A stretch of DNA of 64,000 nucleotides from Antedon mediterranea (lineage: Eukaryota; Echinodermata; Crinoidea; Comatulida; Antedonidae). A program made the position numbers and the translations under genes. The number at the start of each line of letters is the position of its first letter. The first letter of the stretch is position 1. The DNA is taken from contig NC_092671.1 of NCBI RefSeq assembly GCF_964355755.1, forward strand, positions 10,923,001 through 10,987,000, given 5' to 3'. Shown here piece after piece: positions 38,601 through 49,988 of the stretch. A model generated the notes under the pieces. The model was not told the origin of the DNA. It ran no database searches and saw only the letters and a program-made list of their open reading frames with translations.

Positions 38601-41600
38601 GGTACAACAAGGGTAATTTGAAGTCAAAATATAAATATCTTAAAATAAGATTAAGATTTAGAATGTAATGTTTATTTTATTATTTAAACATATGTGGTTC
38701 CCGTTGGGGAGGGGGAGGTGGTGGCCTGAATATATGTTGCTTTAAATACTCACCTCCTTCACCCAATCAATTTGGTTTACGATAAAATCGGTTGCATCTA
38801 AAATCGGTCGCGTTTGAAATCGGTCGCGTTTGAAATCGGTCGCGATAAAATCAACTTCCGGTATTTTGTATGGCGCGCCGCTAGAGCTATACGTTTGATG
38901 ATATCGGTCGCGTTTGAAATCGGTCGCATTTGAATCGGTTGCGCTATTTTGTATGGAGCGAGATGTATGCTAGCGGGATATACATTTTCTTCGTTTATAT
39001 AGATTTAATTGATATTTTTTAGGAACTAGATTATTTATGTGGATATTTTCTATTTTGGTTAATAAATATTTATTATCTTTTTTTTTTTTTTATTTCACAG
39101 GTCTCGGAGAAGGACTGTGTCTTTTCAAAATGGCCATTTCTATACACGTTTAAATATTTTATTAGGCATATAATAATTTACCTCTATTTTATTATGTACT
39201 GTTATTAATATATTATATAGAGAATATACGTCTGCATCTTTATGCAAACAATTACGTAAAAGAGAACAATTTATTTAAAAACAATAATTGTTAAATGATG
39301 TATAGCCCGTAAAGCCAGCGTATCTATTTTTATACTTATGCATACTGTGGCAGATATATCATATCCATGTTGTTAACAACTTACTATTGGATCACCTTAT
39401 TTTTTAATTTCTATTTTATTTATGTCTGTACGTTTGTAGGATAATATTAAGTATAGGCCTATAATGATTATTGTTGAGGCAAATCACGTGTATATTTTTA
39501 TTTCTAATGTTTACAATAGGCCTAAAATAGTTTCTAGTAAAAAGGATTATTATATGCGGATCATTAAAAGGCGAGTTAATGAAATAAACCCCGAAATATA
39601 ATAGACCATAATTTCGTGGATGCGCCTTCTATGATCGTGCAGACGTTAACTGCACGTTATTTTGCCGACGGGGATTCCCTTTTTAAAAAAAACATGCACT
39701 AGTGTGTCAAATCATGGACAAAACACGTACAATCGTTGTCCATGGCCAGGTAAAGATGAGGTATAGGCCTATTACTAATAAATAACCATACGTAAACATC
39801 AATAAGCCTCCTGCACGTGTTTTTGTGAAACCTAGTTCCATGGTGCAACGATGTATATAATTTACGTATATACGTCGGCGATACTATAGTTTTTAATTTG
39901 AATATCTTTTATTTCTTCATTTATAATAATCACTTAAGTACCACTTAGTGTCTCACATCTGTACGCCGTTCGTAAATCTGAATGTTTAAATATCCGTGCA
40001 AGATTAATAATAATAATATTTATTCGGTCATCAATGTGAAAATAACCAGGAATGAGAATAGGCTAAAGCCCAAACAGATTCTGCACTCACTCCATACAAT
40101 ACAATCAGTTGAAATTGTTTGTGAATCTTTTATGTCATTTGGTATTTGCTCCCATAGTCTAGGAAAGGAAACAAATACAGAATTATGAAAAGTATTGCCT
40201 TTCGAATTCCAACGTAAAAGCCTACCCGGACATTTTTCACTAGTTTTAATATACTCATTGAAAGAATGGGGACAGTAACCTTTCAACACCTTAAATCCTA
40301 ATGAAAGTCTATGTAATTTAAACAAGTCATCAATAGATAATAATTCAAGCACTTTCAACCTATGAAAATAAGATGTGTCCCAGGAACCTTCCTTTCTAAA
40401 CATTATTATCCTTGTTGCTTTCCTTTGTATACTTTCTATTCTATTAATATTTGATTTCTCAAATGGTGCCCACATTGAACAACAGTAGGTAATCACTGGA
40501 AGTAATAGAGCTTTGTATAAGTTCAACATAGCTAACCAGGACATATTTTTACTACATTTTGAAATGAAACCAAGCAATCTGCTTGCTTTACAACATATAT
40601 AATTAACTTGTGTATGACAAGACAACGAACTATTTACATAAACACCTAGAAATTTGAATTCTGTAACTTTAGGAATATTGTCTGATTCTATGGTATAATC
40701 CCAGTTAACTATCTCTTTACATCTTGTAACATGCATTACGGCGCATTTGACAGGATTTAAGGGAAGTTTGTTTACATTTGCCCATTTAGCAATTAAATCT
40801 AAATCCTTTTGAAGCAATTTACAATCATTATTGTTATAAATAGGACGTGATAATGTGTGATCATCAGCAAATTGAAAAAGAAATATTATTTACAATATCA
40901 CTTACATAAATCAAAAATAAAAGAGGGCCCAAAACTGACCCTTGTGGTACCCCTGAAGTAACATTTACCCACTCTGACTTTTCTCCTCTGTAAATAACCC
41001 TTTGGCGTCTATTTGAAAGAAAATCTGTAATCCATGCATTAGTGTTTCCACCAATGCCACAGTTATTAAGTTTCTTAATTAATCTTTTATGAGACACCTT
41101 ATCAAATGCAGACGAAAAATCAAGAAAAATAATATCAATATTTTTACAGCCTTTAAGTTCTAAGCTCTGTGCCCATGAATGAAAAACCTTTGAAAGTAAA
41201 AGTTCAGTACTATACATTTGTCTAAACCCAAACTGATTTTCTGAAAGGATATTATTATATTCTAGATATTCCCTTAAGCGATAACAAAGCAATTTCTCAA
41301 TAATCTTACAAATTATGGGAGTTAAGGACACTGGACGATAGCTTTTCATTTCGTCTTTGGGTTTTCCATTTCTTTTGAAAATAGGTACAACATTTGCATC
41401 CTTCCATTGTTTTGGTAAAATACCTTTTTGTACAGTTAAATGAAAGAATGTACATAAAACATTATCCAATTGTGCCTTACATGACTTTAAGAATATTGGA
41501 AGCAAACAATCAGGTCCTGGTGATTTGGATACATTTAACTGTGAGAGGGCATAAAATACCTCAGGCATCACAAAGGGTTCACATTCAAAGTTGGTAAGAC

Positions 41601-44232
41601 AATCTATTGTATCCAAATCACAATGCTGATCATTATCTATGCAAAAGTTGTTTACAAATTGTGTATTGAAAAGATTAGCCAACACCTTAGCATCAGATAC
41701 CATTGTGTTATTTATCTTAAAGCTAATAACATCTGAGTCATTTTTTATAGACCTTATATACGCCCAGAATTGTTTTATATCAGTTGTAGCTTTGTTTGAA
41801 ATATTTACAACATAATCCCGATGGCTACAATATATTGACTTTTTTAATTCCCTGCTACAAGATTTGAATTTATTTATGCTTTCTTCAGTTCCTACTTGTT
41901 TAGCAATTTTGTACAACTTTCTTTTCTTTGTGCAAAGCTTTTTGATTTCTGGAGTTATCCAGGGAAAAGATTTCGATTTTTTACATTTCCTAGTTGGTAC
42001 AGATTTTGAAATTGCAAAATTGATAGTACTAGAAATACTTTCCCATATATCACTAATATTATTATATTGGAAACAATTCTCCCAATTAAAATTATCTAAT
42101 ATAGTCTGCATTTTTGAAAAATCAGCCTTTTTAAGAGCATATACAATTTTAGTTATGTCCTTAGCACGTTTATATGAAACTTTAACAGAGATCTCAACTG
42201 CTTCATGATCACATGATTCAAAATTATAAATTGTACGACATTTTTCAATCAGTAGTGGATTAGAAACAAATACTAAATCTAAGAAATGTCCTTTACTATC
42301 ACGTGTAATATACGATGGTTGTTTTAAGACTTGAACTAACCCAGTAGAGTTTGTTGCATCTAATAGACCATTCGCTAGGCTAGTTAAACCACTACTTTTA
42401 TCTACCTGTATATCATTCCATTCAATATGTATATTAAAATTACCAATAAGCGAAACCCATTTGTACTGAGTCATTTTTATTTAAACTTTTTCTAAATTTG
42501 TGTATAAAGCATTTGTGTATTGAATATTGGAAGATGGTGGTCTGTAATATACACCTATAAGAATTTTTCCAATACCAGTGTAACACTCTAACCACAATAA
42601 CTCCAGTATATTATCATTTAGTTCATGACACTCAGATGGTTGTAATGATGTTTTTACAGCAATAAGTACTCCCCCACCATGTGAGTTTCTATCCTTTCTA
42701 AAAACTATATAATCGTTATTAAATAGTTGACTATCATAAATGGAATTGTCAAGCCATGTTTCTGTCATAGATATAATATCATAAAATGAAGAATTAAATC
42801 GAGAATTTATATCATGCAACTTATTTTTAACACTTCTTACATTGCAATAGAATATATTTAGCTTGTTTTTACTATCAGAACCTAATTTTGAATCTATCAT
42901 AAAATCACTTTGGTTTACATTATTACTTAAACTATTATCATAAGTACATTCAGCATTAATTTTAGCATTAGAGAATCGTGTCCACCTTTATTATCCATCC
43001 ATTATTATTCTCACATCTAGGCCTATCATTGTACATCATAGTCCTACTGTATAGGCCCGGTAGATTGATTTATGAAGGTATATTTAATATTTTATTAGAA
43101 TTATCCTAAAACCATGCTCACGTATTAAGAGTGGCGGATATCGAACGTAAAAATCATTGTCATACATCATCTTTCTTTATTGCATAAACCTCATTGAGCT
43201 GGTATCCACTTGCAGGTACAGAACTAGTTTCGTAGTTAACTGTGATTAAAAAATACGCAATAGGCGCGTCTACTTGTTCAATATTAAATTATTTCAACAT
43301 TTTCAAAACTTTAAACAGTGGCATGCTAATCTTTTCAAAAACTTAAACAATATTCAATAACACTTTTTAAAACGATTTTCTAAACGAACATATTACAATT
43401 ATTCATTGACACCTGTAAGATAAAATGAAAACACAAATTATTTATAAATAATGAGATTAATATTTATATTTACTGTACTTAAAAAATAATAACGATCGAG
43501 GTAAAAAAAATGTTAATAGTATAATTCTATATTCAAAACTAAATACTAAAAACATAGCGTTTTCATTAAAAATGTATCTAGTGCGTCCCATGCAAAATAG
43601 CGTGACCGATTTCAAACGCAACCGATTTTAAACGCGACCGATATCATTAAACGTATAGCTCTAGCGGCGCGCCATACAAAATACTGGAAGATGATTTTAT
43701 CGCGACCGATTTCAGACGCGACCGATTTCATCTGACACCATCAATTTAAATAAGTCTAGGCCTAGGCTAGGCCCTAGTACTAAACTAGCCTAGGCTAGTC
43801 CCGGCCTAGATTGACAGATACTTCTTTACAATTTTTTGTACAATTTTAAAATTAAGTGTTTATGACTGTCCATACCTCATACACACTTGTAAGCCTAAGT
43901 CGATAAAATACAGGTACATAGCAATGTGCGGAAATCATTGTCATTAGAGGATATGAAAAAACTACAACCCAGAATTCTGTTCCGAAACTATAACATTCAG
44001 CAGGCGTACCAAGCAAAGCAATAGCCGACATCCAGCTAGCTAGCAAGGAGAACCCGACGGGAACGAAGCGCATTGACCGGTCTCCCATCAGAAATGTTTG
44101 AGTGGTTTGCTGTCCCCCGTCTTTAAATCCATAGTATATGCCAATAATAGCAGAAATAACCAAAACAAGTGAGAATACGATATAATCGACGACCGTAAAG
44201 CTCGCTACCTCTCCTGTTTCACTGGAAGACAT
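29608..44232 (-). CDS. SLC5A8/12-like sodium-coupled monocarboxylate transporter, complete, 613 aa
   Basis: Fourteen exons, all in phase: 44232-43876, 38525-38460, 37921-37870, 37247-37180, 36279-36125, 35416-35276, 34802-34673, 34322-34234, 33677-33550, 32353-32199, 31913-31726, 30655-30555, 30261-30140 and 29697-29608. Human SLC5A8 and SLC5A12 are 610 and 618 aa. SLC5 signatures in order: IGIYYGFKDGGQQT, FLMGDRSM, YLELRF, GGLKAVIWTDVFQ, GGTFTWLGTYGCNQASVQRY, FSGALSTVSSGLNSLAAV and TLEDVIKP, plus a last membrane segment SAIGCLTVVIIGLITSF. About 13 membrane helices are expected. The product would import short-chain monocarboxylates (lactate, pyruvate, nicotinate) with sodium at the plasma membrane; SLC5A6-like vitamin or iodide specificity cannot be excluded from sequence alone. 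The extracellular loop after exon 11 has an N-glycosylation site (NVTY). The protein ends EDNV, unlike the TRL end of mammalian SLC5A8. Intron 1 (5.3 kb) is filled by a repeat carrying a LINE. The start MSSSETG was chosen over an upstream in-frame Met because the family starts just before the first helix. Confidence 0.95.
29820..29965 (-). repeat. tRNA-derived SINE in the last SLC5 intron
   Basis: The minus strand begins GGGCATGTGGCGCAGTGTGT with a box A-like TGGCGCAGTG and a box B-like GATTCAAATCC. It is followed by a tail containing GGCAAGGCACTTACATTTGC and CCACCCAGGTGTATAAAT, a layout common in SINEs of marine deuterostomes. No intact tRNA fold is present. Confidence 0.75.
32490..33125. 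mobile_element. Putative MITE-like element in SLC5 intron 9
   Basis: A GC-richer island inside the AT-rich intron. Outer ends share inverted ACACCGCC/GGCGGTGT, and the interior repeats ACCCGGG, CCCGGGTT and GGTGTAAA motifs on both strands. There is no coding sequence. The boundaries are approximate. Confidence 0.45.
33210..33460 (+). pseudogene. Non-LTR retrotransposon C-terminal relic in SLC5 intron 9
   Basis: The plus strand translates with breaks to IIQSVLSYCLICNYGN, KKRLNKIVKRAVKLIVDMP and YLDELYSDRSIQAALRIMG, the conserved tract after the RT domain of fish and invertebrate LINEs. It is opposite in strand to the SLC5 gene and ends about 90 bp beyond the 3' end of SLC5 exon 9. Confidence 0.65.
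33713..34025. repeat. Tandem duplication (about 155-160 bp x 2) in SLC5 intron 8
   Basis: Two almost identical units, each containing AAAACTCTGGGAAGGAAACA, ATATTGCACATATAACTATA and TCCCCGAATAAACGGCCCC (second unit CCCCCGAA). The array lies about 35 bp upstream (in transcription) of SLC5 exon 9, so it forms most of the acceptor-side flank of that intron. Confidence 0.9.
35856..36016. mobile_element. MITE family M2, copy 2, TA-flanked
   Basis: AAGCTTGGTTCCCACTAG at the left and TAGTGGGAACCACGCTT at the right, with TA on both sides (35854-35855 and 36017-36018). The interior matches copy 1 (GTAACGCAAGGACGTAAACG) with a deletion in the middle. It lies in SLC5 intron 5. Confidence 0.85.
36440..36625 (-). 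repeat. tRNA-derived SINE in SLC5 intron 4
   Basis: The minus strand reads GTGGCTTGGTGGTTATGATG (box A-like) and GGGTTCAAGTCC (box B-like), followed by a tRNA-unrelated body. It is flanked by GAGTGGAGTTGT and its near repeat ACAACTCCACTC. It is not an intact tRNA gene. Confidence 0.7.
38770..43740. mobile_element. 5-kb element with long terminal inverted repeats in SLC5 intron 1
   Basis: The left arm, about 38770-38960, contains iterated AAATCGGTCGCGTTTGA, then GTATGGCGCGCCGCTAGAGC and TATACGTTTGATGATATCGG. The right arm, about 43580-43740, is the inverted copy (ACCGATTTCAAACGC, GCTCTAGCGGCGCGCCATAC). The arms are roughly 160-190 bp and 85-90 percent alike by eye. The only coding content is the LINE at 40.0-43.0 kb, so the DNA-transposon body is probably non-autonomous or was interrupted by the LINE. 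Confidence 0.7.
40006..42990 (-). mobile_element. Non-LTR (LINE) retrotransposon, nearly intact, 5' truncated or partial
   Basis: The minus strand codes an apurinic-type endonuclease (NIFYCNVRSVKNKL; MTETWLD; GVLIAVK; GVYYRPPSS; LIGNFNIH; DLVFVS) and then a reverse transcriptase (KSPGPDCLLP; FKRNGKPKDEMKSYRPVSL; FLDFSSAFDKVSH; GVPQGSVLGPLLFLIYVSD; FADD catalytic box at about 40,860). A thumb/C-terminal part follows (ITYCCSMWAPFEKSN, IQRKATRII). One in-frame TAA (42483-42481) splits the endonuclease, and one frameshift in a T run just before FADD (about 40,872) splits the RT. The 3' end is an ATT repeat directly after the last stop, as in CR1/L2-type elements. The upstream part before 42990 lacks an ORF1 or start. 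Confidence 0.9.
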
Positions 44233-44939
44233 TTTTTTCTGAGGAAAAACTGTAGGCCTACGGCTACGTACGGTACTCACACACGTGCAGTTGTCTCTGT
44301 TTTGTGTTTGAGCAAAGAATATATATCACAAGAATGAGTAATCCGCGATTTTCCCTGTAACAATAATATTGTCCATGTGGTAGGGCGCCGCCATAAGTGT
44401 GGATGTATCTGGGATGTATACAATTTTTTGTGACGGTTTCACTAATCAAATGCTGGACCACCGGTAGTATTTTCATGATAAAAAATGTTATCAACTACAT
44501 GCCAACATCATGCTAAATACTATTTGGATATTTAATTGTTCGTTTTATGCCATTTATTTAGTAAAAACTGCCGTATAAACAGTTTTCTTTATAAACCGGG
44601 CGCTACGATAGCGTGACCGGACGTGTTGGTGTTTACGCGTTTTCACGAAGGATAGTTTAATAATATTCCTATATTTAACTTGTTTCTGGTAAAACAAATA
44701 AATGTTAATGACATTTAACATTTTGTCCTATTAATCATGTATTTTATACTAATTTATATCATAAAAACAATACTTAATTTACCGGGCGTAGAGTAGTACA
44801 CGGCAATGGTAAAGAATAGGCCGTGCTAAGTAACGATTTGTTGATTTTTGGTGTTGCTGTGTTAAGCCTTTTTTGTGAACTAACTTAGCATGTTAGTAAA
44901 TAATTGTCTGTAAAAGTGAATGTGTTAATAAATATACAA

Positions 44940-45245
44940 ATAATGAATGTTTATGAGTGCAATGGTACAAATAATAGCACGAGGTGAATGATGAAAGGTT
45001 ATATCAACGAGGCAAAGCCGAGTTGATATAACCTTTCATCATTCACCAAGTGCCATTATTTGTACCATTACACGAATACAAAACATTCATTATTTGTTTT
45101 ATATAACATCTAAATAACAAACAAAAATGTTTCAAAAAGTACTATTTAACGATCGTTGAATAGTGCGTACTATTGCACGCCATGTGACCCACATTCGTCC
45201 AATCAAATGACAGGAATTTATATAGGTGTTATATAATATGTATTA
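44940..45245. mobile_element. Palindromic element P, copy 1
   Basis: A hairpin of about 65-bp arms centred near 45,015: AATGGTACAAATAATAGCAC and GAGGTGAATGATGAAAGG pair with CCTTTCATCATTCACC and GTGCCATTATTTGTACCATT. A shared flank runs to TATATAGGTGTTATA. The same element lies at 57,404-57,718 in the opposite orientation and is about 95 percent identical by eye. No ORF. Confidence 0.85.
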
Positions 45246-48226
45246 TAAAATAGTTTACAATTGCAAAAACTATTATCATAATTCTATTTAATGTGACATG
45301 TATAATATCTATTAAATGAAGTCTTATTTAGTATGTATACATCCGCCCTTATGAGGGCGGGCATCATTCTCTGGAGCTCTCTGTTACAAATTTCTCATGC
45401 AAAAATATAAAATATAAATATATTCTTTGGTTTGAGTGTTTTTTTTTTATTTTTAAAGCGCCCTCTTTACTTCCGATCGATACCATAATATGGAGTGGTC
45501 CCACTAAATACTCGAAAAGAAGAATTTTGGGTTGTGTAACCTTCTTTAAACACTTCTGCAAAATTTCGAAATGACATTCGAAAATTCACATAATTTACAG
45601 CATTCGTTTCGAAATTTTGCAAAAGTAATCTCGAAAAGAAGTGTCTTAAATTAAGCCTTATAAAGTTTAGGCCTAGGAATATAACTATATTTATATTTTT
45701 TATTTTATTATGTTTTTTTTTTTTTTCTTCTTTTATTTCTTATACAAAACCTATATATAAATACTCAGACTCTGTAAGTAGTTTAATTTGTACAATTTGT
45801 TTAACTAGTTTTAAAAAATCAATAATTCCTTACACATAATTTGCAAAGAGCATCTAGGCCTACTTATAATCAGTTGTGAATTCTTGAATGTTCTATGGAA
45901 TGATTATTAAAGCAATAATATTTTTACTTACATTTTATTATTCGTCAAAATTAACTTATTCGTTGTAAATTAGAAGTTATTATATTTTTGTAATTCTTAA
46001 TTAGGCCCTACTTGTATTGTCACGTTTTCTTTGCTTCTCATTCAAGGGATTGTTAGGCAATTATTTCTGACATGGCGATCTATATAAAACATCCCTTTTC
46101 GTGTAATATGTAAAAAAAAAAAAGAAATTTATATCATAATTAACATGGATATATTTTTAACGCGTTGATCAGATCAAACAATTTCTTAACGTAATCCGGA
46201 TGATTGTTAATATAACTTACACCTGGATTACGTTAAATTAAAGTATGAGACAATGAATATTACAGCATAATTGGATCACAGAGAGATTATAGCAGAATAT
46301 ACTTCTTGACGATTTACTTTTATTGGCAAATCTCTGGTGTTCTATTCAGTTACAAGTCTCTTGCTGAGCCGCCTCTGCAGTGGGTTCATTAGTTTTCTGT
46401 CGAATTATACTAAATCACTTTTTCAGACATACACCCTACTTTTATTCCCCTATAATGTTATGTTTGAAGTAATAGGCCTAAGAATAAAAAATAATATGTT
46501 AGTTAACTGGTGCTGCTCGTTTATTTTATTGTTTTTTTATGATGTAGGCCTATTGTGTGTTTCTTATTTTGTTGATGTTATCTTAAGCTATCTTGTTTAA
46601 ACATTTTAAATATTTTAAGTAGGGCCTACCTTTTAATAATGAAAGAAGAAATTGTCACAATTCAGTTTTTTATGTGAAGATGATTTTAATAAAATATATA
46701 CCATTATGAATGAATGAATTCACAATTTAGTTATTACAAAATCAGCAAACATTTAAGTGGGACGGTTATGGACCAATGGCCCAACACAAGTGGGAACCTC
46801 GTAGGCCTACTCATACTCGTACTCATCTTATTTTGTGTTTCTGTGAGGGTGACAAGAAACAAAGACAATATCACGACGCATGCGTACATGCAGGCAAGGA
46901 ACATTGGTAAATGTAAATGTAAATTGGGGAATAACCTGCGACTTGTACTTACTGGGCTAAATTGCGCACAGGTGTGGATGACACATACCACAACGTTCTA
47001 CTCCCCTAAGGGTCCCTTCTTCGCCAAGTGCTGCCATCATGGGGTGGTACATTTTGGTGAGGGAGGGGGGATCCAATGGTAATTTTTTAAAGAGATATTT
47101 TTATGTGCAGGCACGAATTTAGTGGGAAGAGGGACATGGTTGTTCTCGGGATTTTCCAACCGGACATTTCCCAACGGTATTTTTCACCCGCGTGATGTTT
47201 ATCCCGTAGATTACGGTATCACATTACACTAAAATTAGCATGCACGTCGTCTTAAAACTATACAAAAAAAATACATTTTAATCATTTTAATTATTGTTAA
47301 GAGGTGTGGAATAAAAACTTTTGGGGCTACTTTGGTTGTGTTGGAGTAGGTCTATTGCGCAGTGTAATGGCGGCCAATATTTATAGGTTTCCATGGGGAT
47401 GTAAAAAAATAAATAGAATTGCCCGCAGCATCCAATATTATTGACTACTTCGTGTGGAATTACGACTTAATAACAAAGAAAACAAACTAGAAGAATATAA
47501 ATAACACAATTCTGTCATTCAAGACGCATTCGCCGTTCGACAAAGTAAGCCTTAAGTTTGTTTGCCTTTTTCAAGCAAAACGTAAGTACCATCCTTGTTT
47601 GTTGGTTTACTATTTTTAAATTACAGTTTTATTAAAGAACAAGCAATAACCAAATATATTATAGAATACTGAACACTGTCAAAGTACGTTTTTTTAAATC
47701 AATTTATATCGTTCTTTTATTAGTCATTTTGTTACTTATTTTATATATTTAAATTAATTTTGTTTTAAATGTAAAAACGAATGCAAATGTGGTTTTAAAA
47801 ACATCAAAATCAATATTTTATGTATACAGTATAAGCAAATGGTTTTTATTAACTACTTTTAACGTTGTAATATATGAGAAGAAAATATGCTTTGAAAAAT
47901 ATTTATAACAAAGGTGGGACGAACCCATATACAAGACAAAAAAAAAGATTTCAACAATTGCTCAGAACTTCGGTAAACTTTAGATAGCGTCATGTCACGT
48001 CAGAACCACGGTGATGTTACCAAACTGTTCCTTGTGTTAATTCATTTTCAAAGCTTAGTCCGACTATGTGAAAAACCTCACTAACAATATGCAATTCACC
48101 ATCTATTTTGTATATATCTCTTAAAAACACACATTTTTATTTTTAAAAAAAGGTAATGTTCATCACCTGTTCTTGTAAGACTCTTCGTCAAGGCGCTATA
48201 AAAATTATTTATAATGCTAATATAGA

Positions 48227-48229
<3 letters not shown>

Positions 48230-48297
<68 letters not shown>
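48230..48297. repeat. (TA)n microsatellite
   Basis: Uninterrupted TA dinucleotide run of roughly 34 units. Confidence 0.98.
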
Positions 48298-48301
<4 letters not shown>

Positions 48302-48399
48302 TATAGAATAAATTTAATTAAGGTTTCTGTATATATATATTTTGTTCTCTCTTGTTATTTATATTGTTATTTTAAAATGTGTAATGTATTACTGAAAGT

Positions 48400-48482
48400 T
48401 GATCACGGCCTTGTAGAAGAACACCTTTGTGGTGACAAACATTTCCGTGTTAAAATATAAAGCATTTATTATTATTATTGTT
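48400..48482 (+). repeat. LINE 3'-tail-like fragment with ATT repeat
   Basis: GATCACGGCCTTGTAGAAG, GTGGTGACAAACATTTCCG and a terminal TTATTATTATTATTG. Short ATT tails after a residual coding-like stretch are typical of CR1/L2 3' ends. Confidence 0.4.
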
Positions 48483-48899
48483 AAAATACAATATTATAAG
48501 AAAAAAGTATTAGTAGATAAAAAAGGTTTTATTAAATGATTAGAATAGACTGATTATTAAATTACCTCACCTAATATTCGAGGTTGTTATAAAGTTACAT
48601 GAAGTTGAATTATATATTTATTAATTACAATATAGTTTGATAACGGATTTATTGACGATATTGTTAGATTTAGTACATTTTATTGTAAGTACGTTTATTG
48701 TATTTTTATATAGTTTTCTACATGTTGGAATAAAGCTTCAGAAGCCATATATATTTCCCTCAGCTTGCGCTTCGGGAAATATAATATTCCCTCGAGCAAA
48801 ATATAATTCCCTCGGGGATGTCAAATATTTCACCTCTAACCAGGCAATATAATAATAATAATATCCTCTGTTGACTTCTTTCTTTTAAATTAGAAAAAT

Positions 48900-49988
48900 A
48901 TGGAAAACGAAAGCAGTTACTTCGAAGAAGACTGGGATGCAATGATTGAACCATTGTTGTATACAGACATGGAAAGGTATGTGATATACTGCATTCTGCC
49001 GATCATTGTCATCGTTGGAATTGTTGGCAACTTATCCACCGTCATCATCCTCACCACAAATGCAAACATGCGTAACTCCCTCAATATTTACTTGACAAAT
49101 CTTGCTATTGCCGATAGTCTGTTTCTAGTCGTCGCTCCGGTATTTTCATGGGTTGCCATAAGCCAAACACCATTGCATGTATTCTATGATAACGGCGGTT
49201 ATTCTGCGGAATACTGTAAGTTCAACACGCTCATAGTTGATTCCACGTATATGGTATCGGCAACCTTGATACTGGCTATTTCTGTCGAGCGATTTTTAGC
49301 GATCACCAAGCCGTTGAAATATCGTTCGTACGTGTCCAAGAAGCGCACTGTGAAAATATGCGTCGCAATATGGATTCTCTCATTCGCGTACCAAATTCGA
49401 AATGTTGTAACAGGTGGAACATATGAGTATTCATATCCTTGGCCTGATATGTGGAACGGTGTTCCGAACACTTCGTCCTCTTGCATACTGTGTAGTTACG
49501 ACTTTAGTGACGAAACATGTAAAATCTTGTACTATTTCAACGAAGCGGAGTACGTGTTATATTTAACATTTCTTACATTAATGATACCACTGTACGGTAT
49601 GATAGGCTGCTCTCTTTTCAAACCTTGTTCAAAGAAAACGGAAATCGCCGCAGCGGCAAACCGCACTAACTTCGAACGGAAAGCATTGACAACGGCTACA
49701 ATCACGGTAGTCATATACGTTATTCTCACAGCTCCGATAAATTGTATCTACATGTACGCTTTCAGAGGCGGTACAAATTGGGATCTCATTTCAAAGTTTT
49801 CGAGCGTCTTCAGGTACTTGGCGTTTGTTAATTCTTCGATAAATCCCATAATCTATAACATATCGAACGAAACGTACCGAAAGGCATTTCTCAAATTATA
49901 TGGATTTTCTTCAGGAACGGCACCACAAAAAGCGAATGTCCAAAATCCTTCTCGGAAATATGTTTCAACGATTAGCACTAAATGTTGA
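48900..49988 (+). CDS. Rhodopsin-class (class A) G protein-coupled receptor, 362 aa
   Basis: Single coding exon. The ATG follows a splice acceptor (TTTAAATTAG at 48,885-48,894), so a 5' UTR intron is likely. Seven hydrophobic segments are visible: about 28-50 (GN motif, GIVGNLSTVI), 61-85 (NLAIADSLF), 104-135, 150-168, 213-238, 264-288 and 297-322 (NSSINPIIYN, an intact NPxxY). Conserved Cys are near 106 (EYCKF) and in loop 2 (SSCILCSY). The DRY box is ERF (SVERFLAITKPLKY), and helix 6 lacks the CWxP motif (VVIYVILTAP). The N-terminus is acidic with one NxS site (NES). The type is a peptide-like receptor of the TRH/neuromedin/somatostatin neighbourhood; ligand unknown. The divergent DRY and CWxP motifs and the intronless coding region fit lineage-specific orphan receptor expansions in invertebrates. 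Confidence 0.93.
   Translation: MENESSYFEEDWDAMIEPLLYTDMERYVIYCILPIIVIVGIVGNLSTVIILTTNANMRNSLNIYLTNLAIADSLFLVVAPVFSWVAISQTPLHVFYDNGGYSAEYCKFNTLIVDSTYMVSATLILAISVERFLAITKPLKYRSYVSKKRTVKICVAIWILSFAYQIRNVVTGGTYEYSYPWPDMWNGVPNTSSSCILCSYDFSDETCKILYYFNEAEYVLYLTFLTLMIPLYGMIGCSLFKPCSKKTEIAAAANRTNFERKALTTATITVVIYVILTAPINCIYMYAFRGGTNWDLISKFSSVFRYLAFVNSSINPIIYNISNETYRKAFLKLYGFSSGTAPQKANVQNPSRKYVSTISTKC

Larger units (their letters stand above)
44233..48893. other. Divergent intergenic region between SLC5 and GPCR genes, no gene seen
   Basis: 4.7 kb between two genes transcribed away from each other. It holds one palindromic element (44940-45245), a fragment ending in GAATGAATGAAT near 46,710 whose last 65 bp resemble 21,040-21,100, a 50-bp hairpin at 46,185-46,236 (TTAACGTAATCC arms), an AT microsatellite and a LINE-tail-like piece near 48.4 kb. 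A GPCR 5' UTR exon should lie here, because a splice acceptor precedes the GPCR ATG; I cannot place it. Confidence 0.5.

Noticed and set aside
41394-42208. Plus-strand ORFs opposite the LINE
   Set aside because: Shadows of the minus-strand endonuclease-RT frame, which has clear catalytic motifs.
46714-47082. 122-aa ORF with a hydrophobic stretch
   Set aside because: No start context, no splice sites and no homology I can recognise; the antisense strand is also open over the same region.
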